Shown one piece after another: positions 26,204-35,138 of a stretch of 64,000 bases of DNA. Every line of letters begins with the position of its first letter. The first letter of the stretch is position 1. Below the pieces are notes generated by a model. That model did no database searches, was not told the origin of the DNA, and saw only the letters and a program-made list of their open reading frames with translations. Source of the stretch: Comamonas sp. BIGb0124 (lineage in GTDB: Bacteria > Pseudomonadota > Gammaproteobacteria > Burkholderiales > Burkholderiaceae_C); NCBI RefSeq assembly GCF_003752175.1, contig NZ_RJVF01000016.1:62001-126000 (forward strand), read 5' to 3'. A program made the position numbers and the translations under genes.

Positions 26204-26985
26204 ACGCAGTGCTCGATCAACAAAGCCGGCCGGCCGTGTTCGGCGCGGCCACGCCGGGCGAGCAGGCCCTGCTCGAGGTCAGCGGCCTCAACGCCTGGTA
26301 CGGTGCGGCGCACATCCTGTTCGACGTGGCGCTGAATGTGCGCCGCGGCGAGGTGGTGGCGCTGATGGGCCGCAACGGCGCGGGCAAGTCGACCACGCTC
26401 AAGGCGGTGATGGGGCTGCTCAGCCGGCGCCAGGGGCAGGTGAGTTTCCTGGGGCAGGACATCACGGCCAAGGCACCGTTCGAGGTCTCGCGCATGGGCC
26501 TGGGCTTCGTGCCCGAGGACCGGCGGGTGTTCACGGACCTGACGGTGACCGAGAACCTGGAAGTGGGTCGCCAGCCCGACCGCCTGTGGCCCGACGGCAG
26601 CGAGGCGTTGAACTGGACGCCTGCGGCGCTCTACGAGCTCTTTCCCAACCTGGGGGCCATGCAGGACCGGCCGGGCGGACAGATGAGCGGTGGCGAGCAG
26701 CAGATGCTGACGGTGGCTCGCACGCTCATGGGCAACCCGTTCCTGGTGCTGCTCGACGAGCCGTCCGAGGGCGTGGCCCCGGTGATCGTCGAACAGATGG
26801 CGCACATGATCCTGGCGCTCAAGGCCAAGGGCGCGAGCATTCTGCTGTCCGAGCAGAACGTGCACTTTGCCGAGCTGGTGTCCGACCGTGCCTATGTGCT
26901 CGAGAAGGGCCAGATCAAGTACGAAGGCAGCATGGCCGAACTCGCCGCGAACGACGAGGTGCGGCGGGCCTACCTGACGGTGTAG
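26200..26985 (+). CDS. Liv-type ABC transporter ATPase (LivF-like)
   Basis: A 261-residue ABC ATPase: Walker A GRNGAGKST at 57-65, signature MSGGEQQMLTVARTLM, Walker B LVLLDEPSEGVAP, and LLSEQN with Gln/Asn at the switch position as is usual in LivF. The N-terminal 20 residues are a non-homologous leader. It is the last transport gene of the operon. xdhC follows after 28 bp on the same strand with no terminator seen, which supports co-transcription of import and molybdenum-enzyme maturation genes. Confidence 0.9.
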   Translation: MNAVLDQQSRPAVFGAATPGEQALLEVSGLNAWYGAAHILFDVALNVRRGEVVALMGRNGAGKSTTLKAVMGLLSRRQGQVSFLGQDITAKAPFEVSRMGLGFVPEDRRVFTDLTVTENLEVGRQPDRLWPDGSEALNWTPAALYELFPNLGAMQDRPGGQMSGGEQQMLTVARTLMGNPFLVLLDEPSEGVAPVIVEQMAHMILALKAKGASILLSEQNVHFAELVSDRAYVLEKGQIKYEGSMAELAANDEVRRAYLTV

Positions 26986-27013
26986 GCACCGGAAACCCGA
27001 CGCGGAACCCGCC

Positions 27014-28054
27014 ATGATGCAAGACCAGAGCCTCGACGTGCTGGCGCAACTGCTGGCCTGGCAACGCGCGGGGTGCCGTGCGGTGCTGGTCACGGTGCTC
27101 GATACCTACGGGACCAGTCCGCGTCCGGCCGGCAGCCTGGCGGCGATCCGCGAAGACGGCGCGGTGGCGGGGTCGGTTTCTGGCGGCTGTGTCGAAGACG
27201 TCCTCACGCGTCATGTGATGGCACGCTGGGCGCAGGCCCCGGATGTGGCGTTGCCGCGCTGCGAACGCCTGTGCTACGGACAGGACGAAGCCGAGCAGGC
27301 CCGTCTGCGGCTGCCCTGCGGCAAGCAGGTGCACCTGAGCGTGGAGTATGGGCTGGAGGACGATGCGCTTGCGCATCTGGTGCAGGCCCTGCGGGCGCGG
27401 CAGACCGTGGTCCGGACGCTGGACTATGCCGACGGCCGGGTCGAGCTGGCGCCGGCCGGCAGCGGCGACCGGCCCGGCCTGGTGAGCGATGCGGGCGGAC
27501 ACAGCCATGTGCTGGGCCCGGCCAGCCGCCTCATTCTCATTGGCGCCAACGACGTGGCGGCCTATCTGGCGCAGATCGCGCTGACGCTGGATTTCGATGT
27601 GACGGTGTGCGAGCCGCGCGCGGCCTATCGTGCCGTGTGGCGGGTGCCCGGCGTGGCGCTCGTGGAGGCCATGCCCGACGACCTGATCCGCGGGTGCGGC
27701 TGCGATGCGCGCACGGCGGTGGTGGCCGTGTCGCACGATCCCAAGCTCGACGATCTTGCGCTCATCGAGGCGCTGGCCCTGCCGTGTTTCTACGTCGGCG
27801 TCGTGGGCTCGCGCGCCAGTGCGCCCAAGCGCCGCGAGCGGTTGTCGATGTTCGATGTGACGGCCGCGCAGATGGCGCGCCTGCACAGTCCGGCGGGATT
27901 GCCCCTGGGATCGCGGACCCCGGCCCAGATCGCGGTGTCGGTGGCCGGTGAACTGCTGGCCTGCCAGCAGGCCTTGCCGACGGCGGGGCCGGTCGGGCGC
28001 CGCAGCGAGCGGCCGATGTCGCCCGCCCTGGCTGGCGGGATCTGCCGGGCCTGA
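27014..28054 (+). CDS. XdhC/CoxI-family molybdenum cofactor insertion protein
   Basis: A 346-residue XdhC-type protein. The N-terminal XdhC_CoxI domain has TYGTSPRPAGSLAAIREDGAVAGSVSGGCVE (split here over residues about 30-62), and the C-terminal XdhC_C Rossmann-like domain carries LILIGANDVAAYLAQIA, AVVAVSHDPKLDD and YVGVVGSRASAPKRRERL. XdhC proteins bind the sulfurated molybdenum cofactor and deliver it to xanthine-oxidase-type hydroxylases. The only such enzyme in the window is nicotinate dehydrogenase (NicA/NicB), so XdhC and the next gene are likely to serve it. The C-terminal 30 residues are variable. Confidence 0.88.
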   Translation: MMQDQSLDVLAQLLAWQRAGCRAVLVTVLDTYGTSPRPAGSLAAIREDGAVAGSVSGGCVEDVLTRHVMARWAQAPDVALPRCERLCYGQDEAEQARLRLPCGKQVHLSVEYGLEDDALAHLVQALRARQTVVRTLDYADGRVELAPAGSGDRPGLVSDAGGHSHVLGPASRLILIGANDVAAYLAQIALTLDFDVTVCEPRAAYRAVWRVPGVALVEAMPDDLIRGCGCDARTAVVAVSHDPKLDDLALIEALALPCFYVGVVGSRASAPKRRERLSMFDVTAAQMARLHSPAGLPLGSRTPAQIAVSVAGELLACQQALPTAGPVGRRSERPMSPALAGGICRA

Positions 28055-28083
28055 ATACGCCCCTGGCAGCGGGCGCGCGCGCC

Positions 28084-28722
28084 ATGCGCGATGATGCCGG
28101 CATGCCCGCCTGTACCTTTTCAGATCCGATACGCGACGAACTCGACTCCCCCGGCCGCCCGGCCGCCGGCGTGGTCGGGGTGTTGCTGGCCGCCGGTCAC
28201 GCACGGCGCTTCGGCCGCGACAAGCGGCAGTTGCCATGGCGCGGCGGCCCGACGTTGATGGAGGCGGCGTTGCGGCCGCTGCTGTCGGTCTGCGAACGGG
28301 TGGTGGTGGTGCTGCCGCCCGGCGATGCCTGGGGCCTGCTGTGCAGCCGGGCCCATGGCGCCGGCGTGGCCTGGTCCTTTGCACGCGGCCAGGGGCTGGC
28401 CGCTTCGCTCTCGTCGGCCCTGCCGCAGGTGGGCGCGGCGCCGGCCATGCTGGTGGCGCTGGCCGACATGGGCGATGTGCAGGTGCAGACGCTGGAGCGG
28501 CTCGTGCAGGCCTGGCGCCGCCATCCCGGGCAGCTGGTGCTGCCGGTGCATGCGGGGCAGCCGGGCAATCCGCGCCTCGTTCCCCAGGTCTTCTACGAGC
28601 GGCTGGTGGGCCTCAGCGGAGACGACGGGGTTCGCCGTGCGCTGGACTGGTCGGCGGCGTTGCGGGTGCCGGTCGACGATGCCGGTGTGCTGCGGGATGT
28701 GGATGTGCCGGCGGACGCCTGA
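28084..28722 (+). CDS. MocA-like molybdenum cofactor cytidylyltransferase
   Basis: A 212-residue nucleotidyltransferase of the MobA-like NTP-transferase family. It has the LLAAGHARRFGRDKRQLPW nucleotide-binding motif at about 34-52 and the metal-binding ALADMGDVQ segment. In MocA-type proteins this domain adds CMP to molybdopterin to make MCD, the form used by xanthine-oxidase-family enzymes. A second ATG at 28102 would remove six residues and is equally possible. It directly follows xdhC (29 bp) and is convergent with the next ABC operon; the 60 bp between them is almost entirely G+C with several short inverted repeats. Confidence 0.82.
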   Translation: MRDDAGMPACTFSDPIRDELDSPGRPAAGVVGVLLAAGHARRFGRDKRQLPWRGGPTLMEAALRPLLSVCERVVVVLPPGDAWGLLCSRAHGAGVAWSFARGQGLAASLSSALPQVGAAPAMLVALADMGDVQVQTLERLVQAWRRHPGQLVLPVHAGQPGNPRLVPQVFYERLVGLSGDDGVRRALDWSAALRVPVDDAGVLRDVDVPADA

Positions 28723-28783
28723 TGCCATCCGCCGGCGCTCGGCGGCCCGGCCGTTGCCGGGCCCCGGGCCCCGGGCCGCGGCC

Positions 28784-29515
28784 TCAGCGATGCGAGAGGC
28801 GCTTGCTGGCCTGCATCAGCGAGCCGTTGCAGGTGAGTGCGAAGACCGTGAGGAACAGCGCCACGGCCATGATGGTGCGGATGTCGCCGAGGTTCATCGC
28901 ATTGGTCAGCACATAACCCAGTCCCCGTTGCGAGGCGAACATCTCGCCGATGAGCACGCCCAGCAGCGTCAGCGAGAACGCCAGGCGCAGGCCCGAGACC
29001 ACATCGGGCAGGATGGCGGGGAGCACCACGTGAAGAATCGACTGCCGCGTGGTCAGCCGCATCGACTGCGAGGCACGCAGAAGGACCGGGCGCATCTGCC
29101 GGATGGCGCTCATGGTGAAGACCATGATGGGGATGATGCCGTGCATCACGCCGAAGGCCACCTTGGCCGACAGGCCCAGTCCGAAGGCCAGCAGGACCAG
29201 CGGGTAGAGGGTGACCTTGGGCACGGCGTAGAGATTGAGCAGGATGGGCTCGGTGACGTCGCGCGCCAGCCGGTTGACGCCGAGGATCAGGCCGAGGACC
29301 AGGCCGCCGGCCAGCCCGATGAGCAGGGCGTAGGCCAGTGCGCGGCCGGTTTCCGCGACGTGCAGCCAGAACTCGGTGGTCTGCAGCATCTCCGCCAGGG
29401 CCAGCACGGTTTCCCAGGGCGAGGCGAGCGAGCCGCCGCCGACCATCCAGTGCAGGATTTGCCAGGCCACGACGAGCGCGGCGGCGAGTCCGCCATATTG
29501 CGTGAGGTTTTTCAT
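28784..29515 (-). CDS. ABC permease, nitrate/sulfonate/taurine type (second permease)
   Basis: A 243-residue permease with about six helices and the BPD_transp_1 EAA loop (SQSMRLTTRQSILHVVLPAILPDVVSGLRL). It resembles SsuC/TauC/ThiX-type inner-membrane subunits. It is the last gene of the operon running leftwards: binding protein, ATPase, permease and this permease. Having two non-identical permeases suggests a heterodimeric channel, seen in some aromatic or pyrimidine-precursor importers. The start is 21 bp after the preceding gene. Confidence 0.87.
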   Translation of the reverse strand: MKNLTQYGGLAAALVVAWQILHWMVGGGSLASPWETVLALAEMLQTTEFWLHVAETGRALAYALLIGLAGGLVLGLILGVNRLARDVTEPILLNLYAVPKVTLYPLVLLAFGLGLSAKVAFGVMHGIIPIMVFTMSAIRQMRPVLLRASQSMRLTTRQSILHVVLPAILPDVVSGLRLAFSLTLLGVLIGEMFASQRGLGYVLTNAMNLGDIRTIMAVALFLTVFALTCNGSLMQASKRLSHR

Positions 29516-29536
29516 GCGTTTCCTTCGGGCGGGGAC

Positions 29537-30356
29537 TCAGCGGTGCAGGCGGGACTGCAGCCGCCGGTCGAGGGTGTTGAGCACCATGTTGACGAGCGTG
29601 ACCGTGGTCAGCACGAGGAACATCAGCGCATACATGTCGTCGTTCTCGAAGTTGTTGTAGGCGTAGCCGATGGCATAACCGATGCCCGATCCGGAGAGGA
29701 TGAATTCCGAGGCGATGACGCCGATGAAGGCGTAGGCCACCACCAGCTTGACGCCGGTGAACAGGTGGGGCAGGGCGGCCGGCAGCTTGACGCGCACGGC
29801 CGATTGCCAGGGCGACAGCCGCAGCACCCGCGCCGTCTTGTGCAGGGCGCGCGGGATGCGGTCGAGCCCGTTGAGCGTGGCGGTGATCATGGTGACGATC
29901 GCCAGCAGCACGGCAATGGCGATGATGGGCGCGGCCCCCACGCCCAGCACCACGATGAAGACCGGGTAGAAGATGAAGGTGGGTACGGCGTAGTAGCTGG
30001 CCAGCAGCGGCTCGAGCGCGGCACGCAGCGGCGGCACCGTGTGCACGAACAGGCCGCAGGTGAAGCCCAGCAGCACGGCCAGCACGGTGGCGACGCCGAT
30101 GTTGAAGAGGCTGGAGGCGATGTCGTGGTCGAACTTGCCGTTCTGCAGCAGCGTCCAGGCGTGGCCGGCCATGGCCGAGGGAGGGATCATGGTCGTGGCC
30201 TGGATCACGCCGATGCGGCAGAGCAGTTCGATGCCTGCGATCAGCAGGGCGACCACGATCACGCGCAGCACGTTGTCCTGGAGCAGCCAGCCCGACAGGC
30301 TGCGGCTGCGGCGGCCGGGACTGCGGCGGGCCGTATCGCGGGGCGGGGCGGCGGTC

Positions 30357-30367
<11 letters not shown>
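29537..30367 (-). CDS. ABC permease, nitrate/sulfonate/taurine type (first permease)
   Basis: A 276-residue permease with an N-terminal polar, arginine-rich leader of about 25 residues, then six helices and an EAA loop (TARVLRLSPWQSAVRVKLPAALPHLFTGVKL). It belongs to the SsuC/TauC family and should pair with the adjacent permease. Its start overlaps the end of the ATPase gene by 11 bp, indicating translational coupling. Substrate unknown. Confidence 0.87.
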
Positions 30368-31226
<859 letters not shown>

Positions 31227-31248
31227 GAGGCGTTACTCGGCGCTGGCG

Positions 31249-32244
31249 TTAGAGCTTGCTCTTGGCTTTGACCGAGGGCGGCAACAGGCTGCTGTCGACC
31301 AGCTTGGTCCAGTCCACGCTGTCCTTGAGTTCGCCGATGAGCTTGAGGCCGTCGGTCATGCGGTCGAGTTCGACCTGGTCGAATTCGCCTTCGCTCCACA
31401 TGCGCGACTTGACCATGTTGTCGACGGCTTCGCGTGCGACTTCGGGCGTGAGCTTGAAGCTGGTTTCCAGCAGCTTGGCCGCGGCGGCCGGGTCGCGATA
31501 GGTGGCGCGCACGCCGGCCTGGCGGCCTTCGATGATGGCGCGCAGCTTTTCCGGGTGCTCCTTGGCGAAGGCCCGGGTGGTGATGCCGACCGAGGTGGTC
31601 ATGGGCTGCAGCACGGCGCCGGCGTTGTAGACGGTGCGGTACTTGTCCTTGCGCACGATGGACAGGGGCTCGATCAGCACGGCGCCGGCCACGGCGTTCT
31701 GTTCCAGCATGGTCAGGCCGTTGACGTAGCCGCCCGAAGCGACACGCTGAACCTGCGCGGCGTCGACGCCCTTTTCCTTGAGCACCATCAGCAGCAGCAT
31801 TTCGGAGACGCCCTTGGGCGAGGTGATGGCCACCTTCTTGCCGGCCAGATCGGCGACGTCCTTGACGGGCGAATCCGGCAGGGTGACCAGGGTGGCTTCG
31901 GCCACGCTGCGGGTGCCGGTGTTGACGATGACGACATCGAGGCCCTGGCGTTGCGCGGCCAGCGCGGCCGAGACGGCGACTTCGCCGTACGGCAGCTTGC
32001 TGGCGAGGATGTTGCGCACGGTGGTGCCGCCGCCGCCGGAGGTGAGGATGCCGGTGATGTCGATGCCGGCCTTCTTGAACAGGCCCTGGTCCATCGCCAC
32101 GGCGTAGGGCAGGCCGTAAAGGCTGCTGCCCCACTGGGTGACGGAGATTTCCTCGGCGTTGGCGGCGGAGGGAGCGGCCAGGGCGGCGGACATCACGAAG
32201 GACGCGCACAGGGCGGCCCGGAAGCGCTTGACGAAGGTCTGCAT
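31249..32244 (-). CDS. ABC substrate-binding protein, NMT1/SsuA type
   Basis: A 331-residue periplasmic binding protein of the NMT1/SsuA/TauA family. The signal peptide is clear (basic MQTFVKRFR, hydrophobic core, cleavage after ANA at residue 30), and the mature protein begins EEISVTQWGSSLYGLPYAVA. The family binds sulfonates, nitrate, pyrimidine precursors or aromatic acids. ATG 32244 follows a good GAGGAAA ribosome-binding site. It is the first gene of a four-gene importer operon. A TAGATATCGA element about 120 bp upstream recurs at the FRG gene promoter, which suggests control by the neighbouring MarR protein. Confidence 0.87.
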   Translation of the reverse strand: MQTFVKRFRAALCASFVMSAALAAPSAANAEEISVTQWGSSLYGLPYAVAMDQGLFKKAGIDITGILTSGGGGTTVRNILASKLPYGEVAVSAALAAQRQGLDVVIVNTGTRSVAEATLVTLPDSPVKDVADLAGKKVAITSPKGVSEMLLLMVLKEKGVDAAQVQRVASGGYVNGLTMLEQNAVAGAVLIEPLSIVRKDKYRTVYNAGAVLQPMTTSVGITTRAFAKEHPEKLRAIIEGRQAGVRATYRDPAAAAKLLETSFKLTPEVAREAVDNMVKSRMWSEGEFDQVELDRMTDGLKLIGELKDSVDWTKLVDSSLLPPSVKAKSKL

Positions 32245-32363
32245 GGTTTCCTCGAAACGAAGTGGAAGACAGGTTCCTGTGCCTCCACGCATGCGCCGGC
32301 GTGTGTTCCGATGCAGCGTGTACAGGCGAGTACCGGGGCTGCATGCAAGCCATGTGCCAACAT

Positions 32364-32373
32364 TAGATATCGA
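32364..32373. promoter_or_regulatory. GATATC operator-like element upstream of the NMT1-type ABC operon
   Basis: TAGATATCGA, identical to 33321-33330 in front of the FRG gene. In both places CGAAGATTGT occurs at or just beyond it. A good candidate binding site of the MarR protein encoded at 32628-33206. Confidence 0.45.
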
Positions 32374-32549
32374 TTGAAAAAACGAAGATTGTCGTTTTGT
32401 CGTCAATCCAATCAATAACTTAGATGTCTTATATTATTTTCGAGATGCCTTGAGGGTCGGGATCTTCGAGGTGGACCGGGGTCGGAAAGGTCGGTAGGCC
32501 GCCCGATTGCGGTGTCTTGTGGTGCATGCGCCGCGCTTGTGCGTGCTTT

Positions 32550-32589
32550 CTCGGTGCATGCGGCACGGCTGTGGGGCGCATGCACCGAG
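32550..32589. repeat. 13-bp perfect inverted repeat downstream of marR
   Basis: Arms CTCGGTGCATGCG (32550-32562) and CGCATGCACCGAG (32577-32589) with a 14-base loop, 38 bp beyond the marR stop. No U-tract on either strand. It may stabilise the 3' end or act as a binding site; GGTGCATGCG occurs again just upstream at 32521-32530. Confidence 0.7.
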
Positions 32590-32627
32590 GCAGCCGGAGC
32601 AGCCGGCTCGAGGGCCGTGCAGCGGCC

Positions 32628-33206
32628 TCAGTTGGCTGCTGTCATCAGGCGGCCGAGCTCCTGGGTGGAGGGCATGCGCTGGCCGAGCTCGCCGGAGGCC
32701 TGCTCGTCGCGGGACAGGTTGTAGGCCATGGCGATGAGCACCTTGCGGGTGGTCTCGATCTCGGCCTCGGTGATGCCGGCCATGCTGACGCTGTTGACCT
32801 GTTCGGCCAGGGGGACCAGCTTCTTCTTGAGGGCGCGGCCTTGCTTGGTGAGGAAAACGTGGACCTTCTTGTTGTCGCCGGGCAAGTGGGTGCGTTCGAC
32901 GTAACCCAGGCCTTCGAGCGACTTGACCGCCGTGAAGGTGGTGGGCTCGGTGACGCCGGCCCGTTCGGCCAGGGCGCGCTGGGACAGGCCGTCCTGATCC
33001 CACAGCACGCGCAGAATCGTCCAGTGGCCGTAACTCACGGTATGCGGAACGAGCCGGATCTGCAGGCTGCGGATGAAGGCGCGGGCAGCGTCCTTGACCA
33101 GGTGGGCAACACGTTCGTGGGCCAGCTGGTCGACGGCGGCGGCCAGGGCCTCGGCCTGCTCCGCAGGGTTCGAGAGCCGGGTCTGTTTCTTGGATGGACG
33201 GGCCAT
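32628..33206 (-). CDS. MarR-family transcriptional regulator (second)
   Basis: A 192-residue MarR protein with a lysine/arginine-rich N-terminus and a winged helix: SQRALAERAGVTEPTTFTAVKSLE and wing LPGDNKKVHVFLTKQG. It differs clearly from the NicR-type protein at 21,316. It lies between the NMT1-type ABC operon (same strand, downstream) and a divergent FRG gene. GATATC-centred elements in front of all three genes suggest local control by this protein. MarR regulators of this kind usually respond to aromatic acids; the ligand is unknown. Confidence 0.85.
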   Translation of the reverse strand: MARPSKKQTRLSNPAEQAEALAAAVDQLAHERVAHLVKDAARAFIRSLQIRLVPHTVSYGHWTILRVLWDQDGLSQRALAERAGVTEPTTFTAVKSLEGLGYVERTHLPGDNKKVHVFLTKQGRALKKKLVPLAEQVNSVSMAGITEAEIETTRKVLIAMAYNLSRDEQASGELGQRMPSTQELGRLMTAAN

Positions 33207-33240
33207 GGGTTGCTGTTGCTCAGTAATCTAAGGATGTCGG

Positions 33241-33252
33241 AGATGATATCTT
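33241..33252. promoter_or_regulatory. GATATC element in the marR promoter region
   Basis: AGATGATATCTT, an imperfect palindrome 35 bp upstream of the marR start. It shares the GATATC core with 32364-32373 and 33321-33330. Possible autoregulatory site. Confidence 0.35.
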
Positions 33253-33320
33253 GTCCGCTTCGTATCGGGGTGGCATTGCAGCCCGAAACGGAAAACCTGC
33301 TGGCTTGCTTTTTGCATGTG

Positions 33321-33330
33321 TAGATATCGA
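33321..33330. promoter_or_regulatory. GATATC operator-like element upstream of the FRG gene
   Basis: TAGATATCGA, 20 bp before the FRG start codon and immediately before its ribosome-binding site; it overlaps a CGAAGATTGT element. Identical to 32364-32373. Confidence 0.45.
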
Positions 33331-33350
33331 AGATTGTGAGAAGGTTTCGT

Positions 33351-34172
33351 ATGCTTTCCGACCAGACCATTCAACACGTGAAGCTCTCGAGCTGGGCCGA
33401 TTTCGCCCAGGCCGCCGACCAGCTCGAAGGCTGGGTTTTCCGTGGCCAGCCCAACGAGGACTGGCCGCTCGTGAGTTCGCTCACCCGCCATCTGGCACGT
33501 TACTGCCCGGACACCACGCTGTGGCCGCTGCGCGAGGAACGTGCGATCCGGGTGTTCCGGCGCAAGGCCCATGTGTACCTGCAGGATGGCTCGGTGCTGG
33601 AAGACGATCTGCGCTGCCTGGCGCTGATGCAGCATCACGGCGCGCCCACGCGGCTGGTCGATTTCACCAAGTCGCCGTTCGTGGCGGCCTTCTTCGCGCT
33701 CTGGCATCTGCAGGGCGATGCAGCGGTCTTCGCGCTCAATACACCGGCGCTTTGGAAAGCCGCGCCACGCTTCGATCCGTCGCTGCACCGCGATGTCATC
33801 GACCTGCGCAAGCCGGGGAACTATCAGCGTTATTTCGCCAACAACAACCATGGCCTGGTCTGGTTTGGCGAGCCCAATCAGATGGATGCCCGGCTGGTCG
33901 CCCAGTCGGGCATTCTGGTGGTTCCGGGCATGCTGGACGTGCCGCTCGAAACGTTGTTGGCAGGCTACGACAGCGACGAACCGCTGTTGCGCAAGTTCAT
34001 CTTGCCGGCGCAGGTCCGCGAGGAGGCGTTGCGTGCGCTCTACCGCATGAATATCACGGCGGCGACGCTGTTTCCCGGGCTCGACGGGCTGGCGCGTTCG
34101 ATCGGCTACGAGCTGGAAATGGTCTGGGAGCAGCTCATCGTGGACTACCGGCAGAGGTTGTCGACAGACTGA
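33351..34172 (+). CDS. FRG domain-containing protein
   Basis: A 273-residue protein with an FRG domain: the defining FRGQ motif at about residues 30-33 (GWVFRGQPNEDWPL) and the second conserved block QHHGAPTRLVDFTKSP followed by VAAFFALW. FRG proteins are widespread, of unknown biochemical function, and often found near mobile or defence genes. ATG 33351 has an AGAAGG ribosome-binding site six bases upstream; a GTG 15 bp earlier is less likely. It is divergent from marR and shares its control region. No membrane segment or signal peptide is seen, so it is likely cytoplasmic. I can identify the domain but not the role. Confidence 0.82.
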   Translation: MLSDQTIQHVKLSSWADFAQAADQLEGWVFRGQPNEDWPLVSSLTRHLARYCPDTTLWPLREERAIRVFRRKAHVYLQDGSVLEDDLRCLALMQHHGAPTRLVDFTKSPFVAAFFALWHLQGDAAVFALNTPALWKAAPRFDPSLHRDVIDLRKPGNYQRYFANNNHGLVWFGEPNQMDARLVAQSGILVVPGMLDVPLETLLAGYDSDEPLLRKFILPAQVREEALRALYRMNITAATLFPGLDGLARSIGYELEMVWEQLIVDYRQRLSTD

Positions 34173-34257
34173 ATCCCGACGCATGCGTGCCGGTCCGCAG
34201 GGGCTGGACGAGAGCGCAAAAAAACGCTTTAAATTTATTCGATCTCTAAGTTAAACT

Positions 34258-34269
34258 GGAACCTGTTCC
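34258..34269. promoter_or_regulatory. Perfect palindrome GGAACCTGTTCC upstream of nadC
   Basis: Perfect 5-bp arms around a CT centre, 35 bp before nadC and just downstream of an A/T-rich tract (34217-34256) likely to hold the promoter. It could be an operator for nadC and the fused gene; it matches neither of the two MarR-type patterns in the window. Confidence 0.4.
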
Positions 34270-34304
34270 TCGTCTCAACGAAAAATCCGCAACGAAAGCA
34301 AACC

Positions 34305-35138
34305 ATGTACGACCGCTACGCAACTGAAAAACTGATCGACCTGTGGCTGACCGAAGACATCGGCGCCTGCGACCTCACGGTGCAGACCATGATCGAGCCC
34401 ACCGAGCAAGGTCATTTCGTGATGAATGCACGCGAGAGCCTGATCGTCGCCGGCATCGACATCGCCGCACGGGTGTTCCAGAAATACGACCCGACGCTGG
34501 CGGTCGAGGTCCATGTGGCGGACGGCGAGCGTGTGGGCAAGGGCAAGGTGCTGATGACGGTCAAGGGCAGCGCACGCAGCGTGCTGACGGCCGAACGCAC
34601 GGCGCTCAACCTCATGCAGCGCCTGAGCGGCATTGCCAACGAGACGGCACGCTATGTGCAGGCCATCGAAGGCACACGCGCCCAGCTGATCGACAGCCGC
34701 AAGACCACGCCCGGCCTGCGCATGCTCGAGAAGCACGCCGTGCTGTGCGGCGGCGGCCTCAACCACCGCCTGGCGCTGGACAACGGCGTGATGGTCAAGG
34801 ACAACCACATCGCCGTCTGCGGCAGCATTGCCGAGGCCGTCGCCCGCGTGCGCCGCAAGCTGCCGGTGCTGACCAAGCTGGAAGTGGAGTGCGATCGCGT
34901 CGACCAGGTGCGCGAGGCGCTGGCGGCCGGCGTGGACGTCATCATGCTCGACAACATGTCGCTGCCCGACATGGCCGAGTCCGTGGCGATCGTGGCCGGA
35001 CGCACCAAGGTGGAAGCTTCGGGCGGCATCCGCCTGGAAACCATCCGTCCCATCGCCGAGACCGGCGTGGACTACATCTCGACCAGCAAGATCACCCAGT
35101 CGGCCCCGGCCGTGGACATCGGCCTGGACGAAGCATGA
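34305..35138 (+). CDS. nadC: Nicotinate-nucleotide pyrophosphorylase (quinolinate phosphoribosyltransferase)
   Basis: A 277-residue NadC. Signatures are [56 protein letters not shown] and [11 protein letters not shown], covering the basic quinolinate/PRPP pocket and the acidic metal site. It converts quinolinate and PRPP to NaMN, CO2 and pyrophosphate in de novo NAD synthesis. No nadA or nadB is nearby. Instead nadC overlaps by 4 bp (ATGA) a gene predicted to make PRPP from ribose 1,5-bisphosphate, so its co-substrate could be supplied locally. Whether it is the organism's only nadC or a specialised copy cannot be told from this window. Confidence 0.9.
   Translation: MYDRYATEKLIDLWLTEDIGACDLTVQTMIEPTEQGHFVMNARESLIVAGIDIAARVFQKYDPTLAVEVHVADGERVGKGKVLMTVKGSARSVLTAERTALNLMQRLSGIANETARYVQAIEGTRAQLIDSRKTTPGLRMLEKHAVLCGGGLNHRLALDNGVMVKDNHIAVCGSIAEAVARVRRKLPVLTKLEVECDRVDQVREALAAGVDVIMLDNMSLPDMAESVAIVAGRTKVEASGGIRLETIRPIAETGVDYISTSKITQSAPAVDIGLDEA

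Larger units (their letters stand above)
32245..32627. other. Intergenic regulatory region between the ABC operon and the marR gene
   Basis: This 383-bp non-coding stretch contains an A/T-rich segment (about 32360-32445) with the GATATC palindrome, two nearby copies of GATTG/CAATC, and a second short repeat CGAAGATTGT (32383-32392) that recurs at 33328-33337. Its distal half, next to the 3' end of the marR gene, is G+C-rich and holds a 13-bp inverted repeat. No credible open reading frame was seen. Confidence 0.65.
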
